Positions 54,373 through 64,000 of a stretch of DNA of 64,000 nt are shown here, piece by piece (positions within the stretch are counted from its first letter, which is position 1; the number at the start of each line of letters is the position of its first letter). The translations under genes were made by a program, and so were the position numbers. The notes beneath the pieces are model-generated. The model was given only the letters and a program-made list of their open reading frames with translations. It was not told the DNA's origin and did not search any database. The DNA comes from Oikopleura dioica (Eukaryota > Chordata > Appendicularia > Copelata > Oikopleuridae): positions 7,941,001 through 8,005,000 of the forward strand of contig OU015567.1 in the NCBI GenBank assembly GCA_907165135.1, in the 5' to 3' direction.

Positions 54373-56212
54373 TCAGTACCAAACACGATTTTTCTGCGCG
54401 TCGTCATATTTGACAGCTGCCCTTTCCAATTCATTAGACTCGTTCATCTGTTTTCTGCGTTTGCGAGAGCGCGGAACGTATTCACTTAATAATTGCTCAT
54501 TAACTTTGTTTTCCAAATCCAATCAATCTTACCGTCGGTTGACATTGGGCTTTTCTGGTCCAACTTCTCCCTCTCCAGTAGCATCGTTGTACCAGGCGAG
54601 GGCGACTGGGTCGCGATCTTGGCCGATATTTTTCATGCCAGGGAAAGCTTTGCTGCCTAATCTCTTGGTCTTCTTAACTTCGCCGGCTTCTTTTCGAGCG
54701 GCGATTTCATTTGCACGCTCTAATTTCGCCTTGGTAGCTTCTAGTTTTTTCAAAGCTTTCTTCTCTTCTCGTTGAGCTAGCTAAAAGAATACAGGTTAAA
54801 TAAAGCTATATTCCCGTTAGGATTGATGAAATCCCAGGACATCCTAACCTGTTCTTGAGCTGCTTTACACATTCCCGGTCCCCAGCAGTAGCGATCGAAG
54901 TTGTAAAACTCTCGAATACGCTCCGCCTCGCTTTGCTCCAAAAACGCCTTTTGCATTTCTCCATCCAACATTCCACTTTGAAGAGTTTCCGGCAGCTCGG
55001 AAATGATATCGCTTGAGCGGCAAGCATCGCACGTTTCGCCTGGCTCGTGAACATGAAGAATGATGATTGTCGTGCCGACCTTTACCCTGTCCATGTGTCG
55101 CACTCTTTCACGATGCTTATAAATTTTGTAAACAAAAGTATTCATCAGTCAATCGAAAATCACCTCGGCGGGCTTTAATTGCCCATTGAGCTGTCCGAAC
55201 GCATTAAATTGGATTTCAAAATATGTCTCGGGATTCGGCTCCAAGCTCGGAATTGTGCGATGCTGAATAACCACGTGTCTAAATACGGGATCAGCGATAT
55301 TATTCTCGGATATTCTACAAGGCTGCATATCTATGATTCGTGATTAGTAGCGATCCTCTCCTAGGCTGGACATGATCTTCTTTTATTCGGATTTGTGCCT
55401 CCTGTCCAGATCCAATGATGCACCCAAGCTCTGTGATGATCGTCAGCTTACCAAGCTGAACCGTGTCGGATGCCATAATCATAGCTAAGAAAATATTCAT
55501 TAGAGCAGAGTCTGTCAAGTTTTCAATTGAAGGTAGTACTGTACTACCTCTAATATTCTCGCCATAATAGACTGGCTCGTCTCTTTCCTCTTCCTTCATC
55601 TTCAAGTCTTCCTCTGGCGGTGGCGGTGGAGGCTCGAGGGAAGTGAAATCAATCAGACTGTAGGGATCAGCAACTTTTCTACTGGCCAAATCTGCCTTTT
55701 GCTCCTCGGTCGGTTCATCTTCTCCACTTTCTAATTTTGAAAAGTGAGTTTTTGGCAGTCCGCTTACTCTACCTTTTTAGACTCAAAAGTACTCTCTAGT
55801 AATAGAAGTTGCTTTTTTATGAAGAGATAATTTTTCTCTTTTTCAATTTGGGTTTTTCAAGTACCGTTTTCATCATCTGACTCTTCAGATAGAATTTTAT
55901 TGTCATAAGCTGGATCCGTATGCGTTTCGATCAGTTCGCCGGCTTCTGTCTTGCGATAATACTTGTCAACGGTTTTTAACTTGAAGAAATAAGAGATCAC
56001 GATTTTAGAATGTTCTAATATTTTAGTGCCAATTATGCTGCGATTACGTAACCGCGCCCCTTTCCGCTGCGCTTATCAAAATAACTTCTATCAGTTGGAT
56101 CGTAGTACAGATTGAGGTCAGGGTCAAAGTAGCGCTTGAGAACTGGGTCAAAGTTCAAGTTCGCCTGCCGCAAACCTTCCAGGGCTGCTGCATGCAGCTC
56201 TTCTTCCTTCAT
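54373..56212 (-). CDS. AGGF1: AGGF1-like protein (OCRE and FHA regions, no G-patch seen)
   Basis: AGGF1 is a nuclear/secreted vertebrate angiogenic factor with OCRE, FHA and G-patch. Start ATG 56212 follows CATTCAG|A. An OCRE-like block appears (YFDPDLNLYYDPTDRSYFD), then an acidic linker and Pro-rich stretch. The FHA core has ELGCIIGSGQEAQIRI and, after introns, KVGTTIIILHVHEPGETCDAC. The last two match the characteristic AGGF1 FHA end. A Lys/Ala helical segment and the end KNRVWY then TGA 54373-54375 follow. I do not find the G-patch that normally ends the family, so the domain may be lost or this is a divergent relative. Confidence 0.7.
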
Positions 56213-56421
56213 TCTGAATGAAAAAATATCTTTATATCTGCATATAGACTGCTCAAATGCCCTTTTTCAAAGTAGCAAGAAGGTTACAACTATTTGTGCT
56301 TGCTTTCCGGGCTATTGCATTTATTTTATTAAAAGGGCTAAGTAAAGGTAAGTTAAATGTTTGTTGGATGTGAAAGGTAAGAGTGAAAGAGATTGATATT
56401 GCACGGTTATGTCAGCATTCT

Positions 56422-57841
56422 TTAGTTGTTTTTCTTCGCTGGAGAAACATCTCGGTGATAAAGGATCGCGAAGGACATGAGCGTGACTCCAAGCATCATT
56501 GAGAAGGAAGAGAAGTAATAGGGGTAAGCAGATGCAATGAAGCGCTCATACATATCGTGGCGAAGAGGGCGAACGGTGATCTAAAAATGCGGGTTCGAAA
56601 ACTGCGAAGAAAAGCTAGTAATTACCTGTTGCTTATGCTCGATATAGGTGTGGCCAAGCTTTGTCTGCCAAATGATAAAGTTAAACACGCCATAAGTATC
56701 TGGAACCTTGAAAGTGGCCCTGAACTTGCCTCCTCCTTCGTTCGCAAAGGGAATTCTAATGAAGGGGTCGAGTCGGTGGAAATCCAACCAGAGCTGGGGA
56801 AAGGTCAAACTTGTCGGCTCCCAGTTGTCATCAACATACTCCTCGACAAAGGCAACAACTTCAATTTCTTCGTTGATGTAGTAGAAGTCGTTTCGCGAGT
56901 TTTCCTTGTCCAAAAGTTTGTGTTGAAATCCACTGATTCGAAAAGTTCCAGAGTTGTTGGATCCCCAGGCAAAAACATGCATGGCAAGCTTGCTAACGGA
57001 GTTTTGATATCGAGCGTGCTCATTCTTATTGTTGTCCCAGTAGGTCACGAACTTTTGGCGAATAAGTTTGTTGGAGAACATTGATAGAGAGCTGGCGAAA
57101 ACGATTCGAGCGTTGTTTCGGAGCTGAATTCCGGCGAGGAGGGAGATGTCACGACCGACAGCCATTGGGTACTCGCTAATAGGCTCGTTGGGGAACCAGG
57201 AGTAGCAGTAGCTGTTGCATTTGACGATTGGAAAAGCGAGTGTATTTTTCTTGTCAATCTTCATTGCGACGGCGTTGTCAATTAGAAGACTAGCGTAGCC
57301 AGGAGGGCCGACAATGGGCTCACTTCCGCCGAGGAATGAATCCGAAGCTTTGAGGCTGAATCGGCTGTGGTCGTGCTGAAGCTGATCCCTTTCATAGTCG
57401 TAGTTCATATGGGACATCACTTTGGTGCCAGTCTCGTCGTATTCGATTCCAAACTCGGCTCCAAGCTCACGAATAGCATCACCAATGTTGGAAGAGGCAA
57501 AAACCATCAAGTTACCGCCGTTTTGAGTGAATTCAACAAAGGTTTTCGTTGTGACATCGCCGCCGAATTGCTCAGTCGATGGAGCCATGATAACCGCGTT
57601 TTGGTAAATATTCTTGCCGTATTTTACAAGATGAAGATCTGAAAGAATACGAGTGAATAGCAGAAAAAGAGCATTTGAAATTACCCGCATCATCAGCAAG
57701 TTTGTAATGAGTCTCAAACTTTCCATTGAGCTGGTTGAGAACGGAAGAGTACTGCTCCTTCATTCGGTCGTTTTCAAGGACGACGAGCATTTTCGCCCTG
57801 GCAGCAAATGCCGCCCCTAGCAGCAGCGCGTGAAGTATCAT
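56422..57841 (-). CDS. DDOST: oligosaccharyltransferase 48 kDa subunit
   Basis: Subunit of the ER oligosaccharyltransferase for N-glycosylation. ATG 57841 is preceded by ATTTTAG|A. A signal peptide ([15 protein letters not shown]) leads to [15 protein letters not shown], then [49 protein letters not shown] and [17 protein letters not shown]. Further on are [16 protein letters not shown] and [19 protein letters not shown]. The last exon has the membrane span ([18 protein letters not shown]) and a KKNN end, the KKXX-type ER retrieval signal. Length and order match the family. 130 bp downstream of the RFC2 stop codon. Confidence 0.96.
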
Positions 57842-57971
57842 TCTAAAATTTTATATTTGATATTTGCTTTCAAAAATGATCTATGAATCGAGTTGATAAA
57901 TGCGGCAGTGGATTTCTAAATGGTAAATTTTCCTAGTGTCTCTTTCTCGGAAACTATTTCCTTTGAATCAT

Positions 57972-59193
57972 CTATTTCTTCGCCTTCTCGCAGATGAGGA
58001 TCAACTTGGAGACGAGCCCGATGAGCTGAGTGAGCGAGGTGGTGCCTTCTATAATTCGCATATGGGAGAGCCCGATTTGTTTGATCCACTCAAGTTTGAT
58101 CAGTTCTGGACTTTTGTGGGTTTTGGAGACCCTGAAAGAATTGAAAATCAAGTTGATTCCGAGGCAAACCTGAATACTGTGGTGATGATATCTTCTGGCG
58201 CATAGCCGTAATTATAGAGCTGTCTGATGATGCCTGTCGCTTCATTGGTTTTTCTTTCCAGGCAAAAATCGAGCATTTTCGAAACCATCAGAGGATGTGG
58301 CTCGTCGCAGACTTTGAAAACATTTTCTGAGTTGACGACGCCCATGCCGGAGTGAGTCGCTAGAAATGAGTTTACTTTAGATTTATTTTTACTAAAAAGG
58401 AATTACCTTGAAGATTGTTGAGTGCTTGACGCATGTCGCCCTGTGCTGTGAATAAAATTGCTTCGAGCCCCTTTTGATCATGATCGACATTCTCGTCTTA
58501 AAATTTTTCGTGAAAAAAACGGAACCAACGAAGGAAGTTCTTACGTTTGATGACTTCAGTGATTCTTGTAAGCACTTGCACATCTGAAAGCTTCGAGTAG
58601 CGGAGCACAGCGCATCGCGATTGAATCGGCTCAATTATCTTTTCCGAATTGTTGCAGGCGAGGGCGAATCTCGTCGTCTTCGAGTAAATCTCCATTGTTC
58701 GCCGAAGAGCTTGCTGAGCTCCTTCTGTCATTGAGTCAGCCTCATCCAGGATGATGATTTTATGCTTTCCCGGCGGAAGAGTGCATTTTTTCTGCGCGAA
58801 CATTTTAATTCTAAAAATATTTTATACAAAACACATAAATCGTAGATCCTGACTTACTTGTTTCTTACAACGTCGATTCCTCGATCATTTGAAGCGTTCA
58901 ACTCGAGAACAGCATCATTAAAATTGTCGCCAAGCATTGTCCGAGCAAGGCACAATATTGACGTTGTTTTTCCACATCCAGGAGGTCCTTGAAAACAAAA
59001 CAGTAAACCTGGAAATTGTTTTCTATCTGATTTTACCTGCAATGATAATATTTGGCAAATTTCCTTCTTTCGCAAAAACGGCGAGTCTCTCTACGGTTTC
59101 TTTATTTCCAGCAATATCGGACATAAACGTCGGGCGGTACTTTTCAACCCATGGCAGGTTGTAGCCCTGGTTTCTTTCCATATCAACTTCCAT
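57972..59193 (-). CDS. RFC2: replication factor C subunit 2 (40 kDa)
   Basis: Clamp-loader ATPase subunit that loads PCNA. ATG 59193 follows TTTGTAG|A. Motifs: [18 protein letters not shown] (RFC box II), Walker [30 protein letters not shown], Walker [21 protein letters not shown], sensor 1 [11 protein letters not shown] and the SRC motif [24 protein letters not shown] and [10 protein letters not shown] follow. The last exon reads [17 protein letters not shown] and ends EKAKK then TAG 57972-57974. Five to six short introns. IKMFAQKK and the NASNDRG context place it with RFC2 rather than RFC4/5. Confidence 0.96.
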
Positions 59194-59479
59194 TCTACAA
59201 ACAACGAAAAATTCATTTTTAAGACTGAATAATGGGCAATCTCGGGGACAGAAAAACGCTGGAAAAGTGCCACGAAGATAGCCCTAGGGCGAATTCGCCC
59301 GCTTCGCCAGTAAGAAGCTCTGGTGCAGGAAATAAATTATTTTAACCTTTATTCCAAGAGCTTTAATCAAATGAGGTGAACAGGGTTGTAGATCATTCAG
59401 TAAGACATTATTTACAGTACGTCTAATCCATAAGGCAAGGAACTATTAATGGGCATTGAGGACAGTACGGAAGATTCAA

Positions 59480-62430
59480 TCACAAATTCGAAAATTTTTG
59501 ACTGAGAAGATGGAAGATAAGTGAGCTTAGTCCAACGCAAGCAGCCGCATAAAACAACGCCTAAAATTATCATTAGTAGTAGGAAATTCATCAAGGAATA
59601 CCTGTGAGAAGAGAATTTCCTGGAGATAGGTGTAGAGAGCCGGCCCGACCATAAAAGACGAGTCGATTAAAAATGCGTAGATCATGAAAGCGGTCGGAAG
59701 TCGTTCATATCCAGCCAAATCCACAATGATACCTAGTTTGAAAAGTTATCAAAGGTTATTAAGGAATTCTCTTACATGTTGGTAGCCCACCAACGAAAGC
59801 AAAAGAAAATCCTTGAGCAACGGCAATAGCAAGCAATACTCTTGTAGTACTCGCAAGCGGCGTGAGGCCCAAGGAAACGGCAGTGATGATTGTAGCGAAA
59901 GTCATGAGTTCGAATTTGAGGCCGCTCTTCTTGTTCAGAGCGGTCGAAAGGATTGGGCGGAAGATCACTTCTGAGATTGATTGAACGAGGGCTACTTCGG
60001 CGGCAAAAGAGTATGAATATCCCTTCTCCGTTAAGTACGGATACAAAAGAGTAGTTGACGAGTAACATGTCCAAAAGAGCAGTTGGGCGAGGCCGAATAA
60101 AATAACCGCTGGCGATTTCAAAAGACTCCAGGAAAATGGAGCTTTTTTTGTGTTGACTGGACAGGAAGGACATTCGATGAGCATCAACGAAATCCACAGA
60201 AGATTGAGACTAATTCCTGCTTGAATAAGACACGTACTTCTCCAGGTATAAGTTTCAAAGAGATAGGTCCACAAAGGGTTGAGAATGAAGCCGCCTAGTG
60301 GGACGCCACAGTAAACGATTCCGTTGCCGAAGACGCGCTTTTTATTCATCCAGCCCTAAATTTAATTAGAATGGTTCGTTTCCAAAATCAGGTCATTCCC
60401 GTAGCGGGACTTCTTCAGCTATTATTTAAGGGTGTCCCCAACGATTTTTTTAAAACGGGCCATAGTTTGAGCTAAAATTTATAGCACTTCCTAAAGACTT
60501 TTTGGTCAAAAAAATTATACCAATTATTATTCAGACCCATTTCTCTGCATTAAATTTAGCAGAATTTCGAAATTGTAATCTTTTAATCCATTACTAGGGA
60601 GGGGACACAAAAAAATGAGCTTTCTCAGCAAACGTCGTAGAGACTTTATTTTTGGTGACAAGATGGAATCAGCCCCAGAAAATTTTTTGGCAAAAAAAAT
60701 TTTTTTGAAATTTTTTCAGGTCACGTGGGAAAGCACTAAATGTATGCTAAAATCGCCGAATGAACATCGATTTTTTTTATTCCTGCATATGTGATAGAGA
60801 ATTCAATTCTGAATCTGGTGGTACCAAAATCTTTTTGGAATCGGCCTCCTAAAGATCCATAATGACTATTTATATGCCTAATTACGTAATAATTATTACG
60901 TAATATAGCAGTTTTTTGTAGATTAAAGTACCTTCTCGATGCAATTCCAAAAAGATTTTGGTACCATTAGATTCAGAATCAAATTCTCTATCACATATCC
61001 GAGAATAAAAAAAATCCATGTTCATTCGGCTATTTTGGCATTTTTGGCACTTTTAATGGCGATTTTCATCACGTGACAATCAAAATTCAAAATTTTTTTT
61101 TCAAGAATTTTTTTTGGTTGGCAATAAAATAACTTATCCCAAAAAAGTTTTTATCGTTGCTGCTACGAGTAAAAAGTCCATTTTTTGTATCCCCACCCTA
61201 TCCATTACCGCTTCTTCAAAGAAGTCTGACTTTTCTATTCTGACCAATCTTTGAGATCGTTTTTCTCGAGTTCAACAAATTCAATTTTCAAATTTCGGGC
61301 AGATCCGGATTCCTTGAACACTCCTCTCTGCATTAAATTTGGCGGATTTTGAAAATTCAACTGCATGCATCTGAGACGATGCATTATCTAAAGCAACGAT
61401 TTTGCTAAAGTTTGTGCTCGATTCTAGCGTAGTTTCTGAAATTGAATTTTCCTAATTTTTACAGGGAAAATAGTTTCATCTATTGACAATCTCCCGGTAC
61501 GCTCAGATTGCGCGCTGATAAATCCCTTAATCCCCTTTCTCGGCGCCAAAGTGCACGTGTTTGCGACTTTTGGCGCACTGTTCGAAAGTGAAAAAATGGT
61601 GTTATCGTGTCGATATGGGCATCATTGGATAGAGAATTTTTCAAGCTTTCAGAAAATATACAGGTTGATATATAAAATCGAAAGTTTGAAAATGACACAT
61701 TTTACAGTGCATTTCTATCGAGCCGTAATGCATTAGCGCGGTCATAGAAACAGTCATATCTCGAGAACCAGATGAGATATTTCAAATCTGAAAGAAGCTT
61801 TAGAATCAGCTTCCCATAATTAACACTAAATAGTTTGTTCACCCGACTAAGAAAACTCGGGCCCGATCGTTGGGGACACCCTCAAGATTCTGTTCCAAGG
61901 AAAAGCATAATGAAAAAACACGTTTTTATAAAAATGAAGCATAAAGTGGAATACTCATCTGATTTCTATTCAGTCGCTTTTTGACTTAATAAATCATCTA
62001 GTCAAATGTCTTTTGAATCAATATTATTTGTAAATTGATAATGATTACCTGGAAAACAATATTCGAAGTATAAACGAACATATTAAAGAAAAAGCCTCCA
62101 GCGACGCCCAACAGAATATGCGCCTCCAGAAGATTCCTCGAAAAAGCAACAGCAGCTTGTGATAAAGAAAGGCCAATCGCACCGAGGAGCATCATTCTTC
62201 GCGTTCCCAAGATGACCAAAATTATCGGAGCAAGCAAACTGTTGATACAGGATCCGATCGTGCTGAAGAAGAAGATGTAGGCAGCAGTGTTCATCGAAAC
62301 ACCAAAGTAGGGCATCCAGGCACTGACGAAGACTCCGTAGCCTCGCATAAGGCCGATCGTAAAGGACCATGCGAAAGAAACGAGAATAAGAACGACGTAA
62401 AAATATCCCTCATCTTCAAAAAGCCTCGAC
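59480..62430 (-). CDS. SLC16-like monocarboxylate/MFS transporter
   Basis: 12-span transporter of the SLC16 type. The first visible exon (to 62048) begins with the family motif region FEDEGYFYVVLILVSFAWS (usually DGGYGWVVV) followed by IGLMRGYGVF. Spans 2-4 follow, with GTRRMMLLGAIGLS. After a 1.69-kb intron the second large exon (60357-59774) covers GNGIVYCGVPLGGFILNPL and spans 5-10. Two final exons give YLQEILFSQ and ALFYAAACVGLSSLIFHLL, ending TGA 59480-59482. The initiating ATG exon is not found: upstream of 62430 the frame has a stop and no Met, so a short first exon is missing from this model. Substrate unknown. Confidence 0.75.
60429..61882. mobile_element. 1.45-kb foldback element in an SLC16-like intron
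   Basis: Outer ends AGGGTGTCCCCAACGAT (60429-60445) and its exact complement (61866-61882). The AGGG... end is hAT-like but no 8-bp duplication is visible. Inside, about 100-bp arms at 60740-60845 and 60940-61045 are near-complementary (shared GTGATAGAGAATT, GGTACCAAAATCTTTTTGG). They surround a palindrome TTACGTAATAATTATTACGTAA-type core (written here as a pattern) near 60885. A direct repeat CTCTGCATTAAATTT occurs at about 60543 and 61327. No reading frame: a non-autonomous element. Confidence 0.75.
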
Positions 62431-62716
62431 AAAGATGAGATTTTTTAATAAAAAAAGATTTGTACTGTTAATGGCGTTCCTGGGAGAACAGAAAGTCCAA
62501 ATCTCCTTCTCTCCGTCTTCATTTCTCTCGGCCGAAATTTCAAGAATTTCTCCCCCCTTGTAGATTTTCACATGGCGCGCCTATTGGTCGAGATTCATCG
62601 CGACTTTCTTACAAATTGTGTTGTAAGAGCGTTCTTCTCTTCCGAATCGATTGTTGAAATCTCTATCGACCATTTGCATATTTGTCGTCGATTTCGCCGA
62701 CTTCAGGGGGTTATAA

Positions 62717-63240
62717 CCTGGCCTCGGAATTCTGACCTGTCTAAAAACCTGAAACAGGTCCTGTTTCCTGTTTTTTGGACCCTGTCTTGCATTTCGAGAC
62801 CAAAATAAACCTGTAAACAGGCCTGTTAACAGGAAATACAGGAAATACAGGAAAACACGCCTGTTTACAGGGACAGCCCTGTAAAATTGAAACAGGCCTG
62901 TAAAAAAATTGCAGGAAAACAGGCGAGAAATGGGGAAGATAAGGTATTTTTCGTAAAAAATTTCTTGGAATTTCTTTCAAATATGTTATAAAGGACCTTT
63001 TATAGTTGAAACTGTCTATAGACATGATAATATCGAGAAAAAAATTCTTAATTTTGATTCTTCAAGGAAGAATTAAAGCCCTGAAATTTGAGTTTACAGG
63101 CCTGCAAAACCTGTAAAACCTGTAAAACAGGACCTGTTCCTGTGTATTTTATCCTGTCCTGTTTCCTGTCTTGCAAATGGGCCAAAAAATAAAATCCCTG
63201 TTCCTGTCCCTGTTCCTGTTTACAGGATTCCGAGGCCAGG
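62717..63240. mobile_element. 524-bp inverted-repeat element packed with CCTGT/ACAGG motifs
   Basis: The left end CCTGGCCTCGGAAT(T)CTG and right end are complementary for about 17 bp. GTTATAAC flanks both sides (62710-62717 and 63240-63247), which could be an 8-bp duplication, a TA target or part of the ends because it is itself palindromic. I counted about 20 CCTGT and 11 ACAGG inside, clustered in both halves around an AT-rich centre (62940-63070). No coding potential. Confidence 0.75.
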
Positions 63241-63246
63241 TTATAA

Positions 63247-64000
63247 CTCGGGACTTGGAATATGTGGGAGGCTCTAAAATAGGTTATATAAAAGATCTAT
63301 CCTAGATTTCACTTTTGTCACAGCCTTTTACGAAATTTCCAAGGAAATCATGGTTTGCGGATCGCTCAAAGTTGAGCTCTCGGCCAAAAAACGCGAAAAT
63401 AGCCTCTATTCAAGGCGTTATAAGTCCAAAGTTTCTAAATAAACCTATTGATTTTATGTTTTTTTTCTCAAAATATAGACCCTTATCTTAAAAATGACAC
63501 AGCATTATACTGTAATCATAAAATTTTCTTGGAAAAATTTTTAAAAGAACCAAGGTACCAAATTTTGACCTTTCACTTTGATAAAATGCCCTGCGGACAT
63601 AGCCCAAATTTACCCTACGTGGTCCTTAACTTCTCAATACACGTGGTCGGTTCAACCGACCACGGCGACTTTGAGCCGCCGTAATTTCTCTTCTGATAAT
63701 CCATTCGACCTGATTTTTGTAATGTGAGCTGAAATGACTAAAACGAACCACTTTGTCAAATTTTGGATGTTTTCTCAAAAGTGGTGGCGTTTGGCACCGC
63801 ATTTATCTTTCATTCTGCAGCTGAAAATCCAAAAAGTTTTTTTCAAAAGTAATTGTAAATCTTGATAGGTGAGTGTTCAAGCTTTCCAGCGATATGTTTT
63901 GCAAATTTTTTGCTTGCCGGAAACGCAAGTTAGAGCTCAAAATTTTGAGCGCTCTTTATCACACTCCGAATTTTGCGCGCCGCGTGGGGCTGAATAATGC
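63247..64000. other. unassigned sequence at the right edge
   Basis: No exon recognised. One perfect hairpin lies at 63642-63664. The remainder may be another repeat continuing beyond the window, since it has the same AT-rich spacer character as the neighbouring elements. Confidence 0.35.
63642..63664. repeat. perfect 11-bp-arm hairpin
   Basis: CGTGGTCGGTT and AACCGACCACG separated by a single C. The palindrome is flanked by related GC-rich bases (GGCGACTTTGAGCCGCC). Confidence 0.7.

Noticed and set aside
57972-59193. RFC4 or RFC5
   Set aside because: LPWVEKYRP with [18 protein letters not shown] and VCDEPHPL correspond to RFC2.
60429-61882. 8-bp target duplication for the foldback element
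   Set aside because: The flanks ATTATTTA and CAAGATTC do not match, so the hAT assignment remains only a resemblance of the ends.
1-64000. tRNA, rRNA, CRISPR arrays or bacterial-type operons
   Set aside because: No cloverleaf, rRNA core or spaced-repeat pattern noticed. Introns and protein families show a eukaryotic nuclear genome.

Overview
This is nuclear DNA from a compact animal genome, most probably an appendicularian tunicate such as Oikopleura. Three things point there. Most introns are 38-70 bp, and several reading frames only close if introns run GA...AG. Many start codons sit one or two bases after a 3'-splice-like AG, as expected if a spliced leader is trans-spliced onto the mRNA. 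The conserved proteins are animal-like and often close to vertebrate forms (KLHL9/13, KLHL18, BACURD-type KCTD, RBFOX, tektin, ARMC3). The species call is inference; the exon structures and protein families are read from the sequence.

Layout. 1-6.3 kb: a short MITE, a KLHL9/13-type CUL3 adaptor and a BSDC1-like BSD-domain gene (+). 6.7-13.5 kb: a two-membrane-span protein gene whose last intron carries a 5,657-bp DNA transposon of hAT type, with an apparently intact 820-residue transposase, perfect terminal repeats and an 8-bp target duplication that copies the 5' splice site. 13.9-17 kb: a tektin gene and three very small spliced genes. 17.3-25.6 kb: an accessory block of secreted or membrane proteins (VWC-VWD-C8-TIL protein of BMPER type, a one-span protein, a C-type-lectin-like gene, and a galaxin/mucin/sushi/VWA protein). 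26-29.2 kb: ARMC3 (-). 29.8-36.9 kb: a coiled-coil gene, about 4.2 kb without recognisable genes, then an RBFOX splicing factor.

37.4-48.5 kb is a run of housekeeping genes all on the minus strand: FAU, a small two-span protein, a BACURD-type KCTD, PSMB2, KLHL18, EIF2S3 and GTF2F2. GTF2F2 carries another gene nested in an intron. RPL4 is divergent from FAU. 51.2-62.4 kb is a second minus-strand run: an SLC16-like transporter, RFC2, DDOST, an AGGF1-like gene and LIAS. LIAS has a small secreted-protein gene nested in its intron on the other strand. 60.4-63.3 kb holds two non-autonomous repeat elements, one inside a transporter intron.

Functionally, the minus-strand runs collect translation, proteolysis, replication, glycosylation and cofactor genes with 130-450 bp spacing, which is compatible with operons. 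The accessory block is enriched in extracellular-domain proteins. I found no rRNA, tRNA or CRISPR.
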